A DNA stretch of 8,390 nucleotides, from assembly GCA_021823555.1 (NCBI GenBank), contig JAKANW010000093.1, positions 1 through 8,390 of the forward strand. The letters run 5' to 3'. Shown here piece after piece: positions 6,187-8,390 of this stretch. Positions within the stretch are counted from its first letter, which is position 1; the number at the start of each line of letters is the position of its first letter. Origin of the DNA: Chloroflexota bacterium. GTDB taxonomy: Bacteria; Chloroflexota; Anaerolineae; Anaerolineales; Villigracilaceae. Made by a program: the position numbers and the translations under genes. The notes beneath the pieces are model-generated. The model had not been told where the DNA came from. It saw only the letters and a list, made by a program, of their open reading frames with translations, and did no database searches.

Positions 6187-6477
6187 ATGGAAATCGAAAA
6201 ACTCCTCCAGTCTCGAAAAGACCAGATACTAACCATTGCGCGTAAAAACGGGGCTTATGATGTGCGCGTGTTCGGATCGGTAGCTCGCGGCGAAGTACGT
6301 CCCGACAGTGATATTGATTTCCTTGTAAAACTTGAATCGGGGCGGAGTCTGCTTGACCTGGCGCGTTTACTCCGTGAGTTACAGACGTTGCTCGGTCTGC
6401 CTGTGGATGTAGTCACCGAAGCAGGGCTGCGTCCGCGAATCCGCCCGCAGGTGCTGAAGGGTGCGCGTCCACTATGA
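6187..6477 (+). CDS. MNT-type minimal nucleotidyltransferase (MntA-like antitoxin), HepT partner lost
   Basis: A 96-aa protein of the DNA polymerase beta nucleotidyltransferase superfamily. The GSx10DxD active-site motif is complete: G30-S31 in VFGSVARGEVRP, then D42 and D44 in DSDIDFLV. A third acidic residue is D74 in LPVDVV. In studied MntA-HepT pairs this enzyme uses ATP to AMPylate the HepT ribonuclease toxin on a tyrosine and so silences it. The stop codon overlaps the ATG of a HepT-like frame (ATGA at 6474-6477), the normal arrangement, but that partner is reduced to 13 codons. The protein is therefore an orphan unless it acts on the second HepT downstream. It is probably translated from a leaderless mRNA. 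The catalytic residues suggest it is still active. Confidence 0.85.
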   Translation: MEIEKLLQSRKDQILTIARKNGAYDVRVFGSVARGEVRPDSDIDFLVKLESGRSLLDLARLLRELQTLLGLPVDVVTEAGLRPRIRPQVLKGARPL

Positions 6478-6515
6478 GGAGTGAACGCGAACTTGCTCAT
6501 TTCATCGTGCTATAA
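6474..6515 (+). pseudogene. HepT (DUF86) remnant, first 11-13 codons only
   Basis: The frame starts with ATG at 6474, overlapping the MNT stop as in intact MNT-HepT operons. It reads MRSERELAHFI, which resembles the usual HepT beginning, and then hits TAA at 6513. The rest of the toxin, including its RNase motif, is missing. The second MNT unit begins ten bases later, and its TGCTATAAT promoter overlaps the end of the stump. A deletion or recombination that fused two tandem MNT-HepT units is the simplest reading. With so few residues the family call is inference from context. Confidence 0.5.
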
Positions 6516-6516
6516 T
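6508..6516 (+). promoter_or_regulatory. Extended -10 promoter of the MNT-HepT-DUF488 operon (leaderless start)
   Basis: TGCTATAAT (6508-6516) is a perfect extended -10 (TGn plus TATAAT). It ends 8 bases before the A of the ATG at 6525, so the transcript should start essentially at the start codon. No good -35 is visible, which is typical of extended -10 promoters. Confidence 0.6.
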
Positions 6517-6524
6517 TTTTACAG

Positions 6525-6839
6525 ATGAACGTCATGCAAAAAAAGAAATTTCGCATTCCGCGCAAACGAATCAGCGAGTTTTGCCGCCGTTGGGGAGTGG
6601 TGGAATTCTCGTTGTTCGGCTCGGCATTGCGCGCGGACTTTCGACCTGACAGCGACGTAGATGTGCTGGTGACCTTCTCAAAAGAAGCGGAAATCAGCCT
6701 GTTCGACTTGGTGCAAATGAAACTGGATTTGGAAAAAATCTTCCATCGCCCTGTGGACATCATCGAGAAGGACGCACTGGAGAATCCCTTCCGCAAGCAG
6801 GAAATTCTCAGAACCGCGCAGGTGATTTATGCCGCCTGA
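6525..6839 (+). CDS. MNT-type nucleotidyltransferase (MntA-like antitoxin), first gene of MNT-HepT-DUF488 operon
   Basis: A 104-aa minimal nucleotidyltransferase. The GSx10DxD motif is intact: G32-S33 in LFGSALRADFRP, then D44 and D46 in DSDVDVLV. The third carboxylate is D78 in RPVDII. The N-terminus is strongly basic (MQKKKFRIPRKR). By analogy with MntA-HepT modules it should AMPylate, and thereby neutralise, the HepT encoded next. The coding region overlaps the HepT start by 11 bp, so the two are translationally coupled. It is clearly diverged from the MNT upstream at 6187, so the two are not a recent duplication. A second ATG at 6534 is possible; 6525 is preferred because it sits where the transcript is expected to begin. 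Confidence 0.87.
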   Translation: MNVMQKKKFRIPRKRISEFCRRWGVVEFSLFGSALRADFRPDSDVDVLVTFSKEAEISLFDLVQMKLDLEKIFHRPVDIIEKDALENPFRKQEILRTAQVIYAA

Positions 6840-7170
6840 CGAGAGGGATATGTCTTATCTATGGGATATGCAGAAATACGCACTGGAAATCACGGAAATC
6901 ATCAAGGGCGTTCCGCACGCAAAGTTTATCGAGAACAAAACAATTCGCTATGCAATTGAGCGATTGCTTTTGATCGTCGGTGAAGCGGCAAACCACGTTT
7001 CCAAAGGATTTCAGGACCAACACCCAGAAATCGAATGGGCGCAGATCATCGGCTTGCGGAATATTCTGGCGCATGAGTACGGCGAAGTGAAAATGGACAA
7101 GATTTATCTCGCTGCCACAAAAGCCGTCCCTGCGCTGTTGGAAAATTTGAAGCCGCTGATTACAGAGTAA
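6829..7170 (+). CDS. HepT-like ribonuclease toxin (DUF86), partner of the MNT
   Basis: A 113-aa, mostly helical protein of the HepT/DUF86 (HEPN) family. The RNase signature Rx4HxY is intact at residues 77-84 (R77, H82, Y84 in RNILAHEY). An upstream conserved segment RYAIERLLLIVGEAANHVS (40-58) is typical of the family. In known members the toxin cuts RNA, reported for tRNA, and the tyrosine of this motif is the site that MntA AMPylates; both parts of that control are present here. The ATG at 6829 lies inside the end of the MNT gene (11-bp overlap), with AGGTGA just upstream. The next gene, DUF488, starts 4 bp after the stop, so the toxin sits in the middle of a three-gene operon. Confidence 0.9.
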   Translation: MPPDERDMSYLWDMQKYALEITEIIKGVPHAKFIENKTIRYAIERLLLIVGEAANHVSKGFQDQHPEIEWAQIIGLRNILAHEYGEVKMDKIYLAATKAVPALLENLKPLITE

Positions 7171-7174
7171 CACC

Positions 7175-8080
7175 ATGTACTACCGCAGAAAAATCCTCCT
7201 TGCCTTGATCGAAGTTTTTGGCGACAGTCTCCCAAACACGGACTGTGAAAAGCTTCTATTTAACTTCTGCCAGCAGACAGGCAAGAATCACTACGACTTT
7301 TTCCCCTACAAGTACGGACCGTTCAGTTTCCTCTCGTATTACGACAAGCGGAGAATGATTGATTTAGGTCTTCTCAAAAAAGCGGACGATTTCCAACTCG
7401 ACACAAAACATTCCTACTTAAACGAACTCACCCCAGCGGACAAAACCGCCCTGCTGAAATTCAAATCGCAAATCGGCGATTTACGCGGGGACAAACTCGT
7501 CAAGAAAATCTACCGTGATTTTCCCCAATACGCCTCGCGGAGCAAAATCGCGGGCAGACATTTCACCGCAGACGAAATCAATCAACTTCAATTCGCATGG
7601 AACACAGACACCAAGCCTGGCGTATTCTCCATCGGCTACGAAGGCTTGACCATTGACTCGTTCCTGAACAAACTTATCGCCAACAACATCACCGTCGTCG
7701 TGGACGTTCGCAACAACCCGCAATCTATGAAGTATGGATTTTCCAAGAAGAGTTTCAAACAATATATCGAAAGCGCAGGGCTTGTCCTGAGCCGCGCCGA
7801 AGGGATGAAATATATTCACATCCCCGAACTCGGAATTCCATCCTCCATGCGCAAGGGACTTGGCGAAAGCGTTTCGCACAAAAGCTTATTCAAAGCGTAT
7901 GAAAGCAAACTTTTACCAAACCACGAAACTGAAATCAAGCAACTAATTGACCTGACCAACCAAAACGAGCGCATTGCGCTGGTTTGTTTTGAAGCTGACC
8001 ATAATCTTTGCCATCGCCACACATTGACCGAGCATTTGCAAAAGAACAAATCATTCAAGAGAGCCGTTGTTCACTTGTAA
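7175..8080 (+). CDS. DUF488 protein with N-terminal winged-helix-like extension, third gene of the MNT-HepT operon
   Basis: A 301-aa protein. Residues 150-301 are DUF488: VFSIGYEGLTIDSFL (150-164), the core VVVDVRNNPQS (174-184), YIHIPELGIP (213-222) and the terminal CFEADHNLCHR (271-281) with its Cys-His-Arg signature. Residues 1-75 (KILLALIEVF, KLLFNFCQQT, then YDFFPYKYGPFSF and DKRRMIDLGLL) look like a winged-helix domain reminiscent of Panacea/SocA-type antitoxin domains; that resemblance is my inference. DUF488 function is not established; the conserved Cys and His suggest an enzyme or a metal or nucleic-acid site. It starts 4 bp after the HepT stop with no strong ribosome site, implying coupled translation. 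Its last 29 codons are duplicated twice upstream (5627, 5887). No intrinsic terminator follows. Confidence 0.85.
   Translation: MYYRRKILLALIEVFGDSLPNTDCEKLLFNFCQQTGKNHYDFFPYKYGPFSFLSYYDKRRMIDLGLLKKADDFQLDTKHSYLNELTPADKTALLKFKSQIGDLRGDKLVKKIYRDFPQYASRSKIAGRHFTADEINQLQFAWNTDTKPGVFSIGYEGLTIDSFLNKLIANNITVVVDVRNNPQSMKYGFSKKSFKQYIESAGLVLSRAEGMKYIHIPELGIPSSMRKGLGESVSHKSLFKAYESKLLPNHETEIKQLIDLTNQNERIALVCFEADHNLCHRHTLTEHLQKNKSFKRAVVHL
7991..8080 (+). repeat. Repeated DUF488 tail, copy 3 (inside the intact gene)
   Basis: The 90-bp 3' end of the DUF488 gene (residues 273-301 plus stop) is the third, and only complete-gene, copy of the sequence at 5627-5716 and 5887-5979. All are in the same orientation. 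Confidence 0.75.
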
Positions 8081-8104
8081 ATCCACAGTTTGAATAACCA
8101 TCAC

Positions 8105-8300
8105 TCAACCAACTCTCTTGTCCTTTGTGGAAAACTCCCGCAACAACTTTTGTACTTCATCAACTCCATTCAATAATGGATGTTCTAATCTCAATTGTTC
8201 TAGTTCCTCGATTTCGTCGTTCATATTTGCCAAGGGTCTGGTTACTTTCAATCCATGTTTATATGCTTCTAACGCATCATCAATATTTTTCGGCTCATGA
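8105..8300 (-). pseudogene. 3' remnant of an unidentified gene, cut at its 5' side by the insertion sequence
   Basis: The minus strand is open from about 8314 to a TGA at 8107-8105 and encodes THEPKNIDDALEAYKHGLK, VTRPLANMNDEIEELEQL, RLEHPLLNGV and DEVQKLLREFSTKDKRVG. It is highly charged and probably helical. There is no ATG, GTG or ribosome site at its beginning; the first candidates lie well inside. Reading back past about 8300 it enters sequence that appears to belong to the insertion element and then hits a stop. I take it as the C-terminal end (about 65 residues) of a gene whose 5' part was separated by that insertion. The family is not recognised. The right boundary is approximate. Confidence 0.5.
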
Positions 8301-8390
8301 GTAGTTTCAAGGAGCTACCCAAAAACTGGTAAGATGAAGACATGTTGAATATCCAAATCAAAAATCTCCTTGACGACAAGAAATGTTACG
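8300..8390 (+). mobile_element. Left end of a probable IS1595-type insertion sequence (runs off window)
   Basis: The stretch 8300-8341 (GTAGTTTCAAGGAGCTAC and following) lies between the broken minus-strand gene and the start of a transposase-like frame at 8342. It contains GTAG...CTAC complementarity and is a candidate terminal inverted repeat. The other end and the target duplication are outside the window, so the exact boundary is a guess. Confidence 0.4.
8342..8390 (+). CDS. Transposase N-terminus, IS1595-like (partial, 3' end outside window)
   Basis: Sixteen codons are visible: MLNIQIKNLLDDKKCY. This resembles the start of IS1595-type transposases, which read L-LLDD-KCY followed by a VRxLRWPDGVxCPHC zinc-binding segment; that part would lie just right of the window. 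Such enzymes carry a zinc ribbon and a DDE-type catalytic domain and move the element by cut-and-paste. A TAAGAT ends 7 bases before the A of the ATG (8330-8335), so the gene may be expressed from a leaderless transcript like the MNT genes. The call rests on a short match to remembered sequences. Confidence 0.45.
   Translation, partial: MLNIQIKNLLDDKKCY

Noticed and set aside
8083..8140. Terminator after DUF488 (TCCACA ... TGTGGA)
   Set aside because: The stem is only 6 bp with a loop of about 45 nt and no T-run.
8118..8300. 60-codon + strand frame from a TTG
   Set aside because: It is Ser/Asn/Phe-rich antisense of the minus-strand remnant, which has a far more protein-like composition.

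Overview
The window looks like a chromosomal segment of a moderately GC-rich, free-living bacterium. The gene set suggests Chloroflexota, probably class Anaerolineae: a short Bacteroidota/Chloroflexota-style AMP nucleosidase, a UPF0173 hydrolase, a membrane-anchored SUMF1-domain protein, a GPH sugar symporter, and hairpin-rich C-tract/G-tract intergenic repeats. This placement is inference from gene content; no rRNA or other phylogenetic marker is present.

Left part (1-5250), housekeeping and accessory metabolism. The 3' end of a LuxR/NarL-type regulator (+) stops at a clear intrinsic terminator. It faces a minus-strand cluster read right to left: a 62-aa single-span membrane protein with a good sigma70-like promoter, AMP nucleosidase (amn), and a GPH-family sugar:cation symporter whose best start appears to be a rare ATT codon. 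Divergent from that cluster is a small lipoprotein (+) ending at a 12-bp hairpin. Next comes a UPF0173 metal-dependent hydrolase (+) with its own promoter, then a convergent membrane-anchored SUMF1-domain protein (-).

Middle part (5251-6186), about 0.9 kb without a normal gene. Two palindromic repeats of one family (A1, A2) bracket two tandem 245-265 bp units (B1, B2). Each B unit has two hairpins followed by an in-frame copy of the last 29 codons of a DUF488 gene, complete with a stop. The intact DUF488 gene with the same tail lies 2 kb downstream. Differences among the three tails are mostly synonymous.

Right part (6187-8390), a defence/toxin-antitoxin-like island. An MNT-type nucleotidyltransferase is followed by a 13-codon stump of its HepT partner. 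Then comes a compact operon MNT - HepT - DUF488, with an 11-bp overlap and a 4-bp gap. Both MNT genes have a perfect TATAAT 6-8 bp before the ATG, implying leaderless transcripts. After the operon lies a start-less gene remnant (-) that runs up to what looks like the left end of an IS1595-type insertion sequence, whose transposase begins at 8342 and runs off the window.

The most unusual structure is the MNT-HepT-DUF488 operon together with the hairpin-linked duplications of the DUF488 3' end upstream of it.
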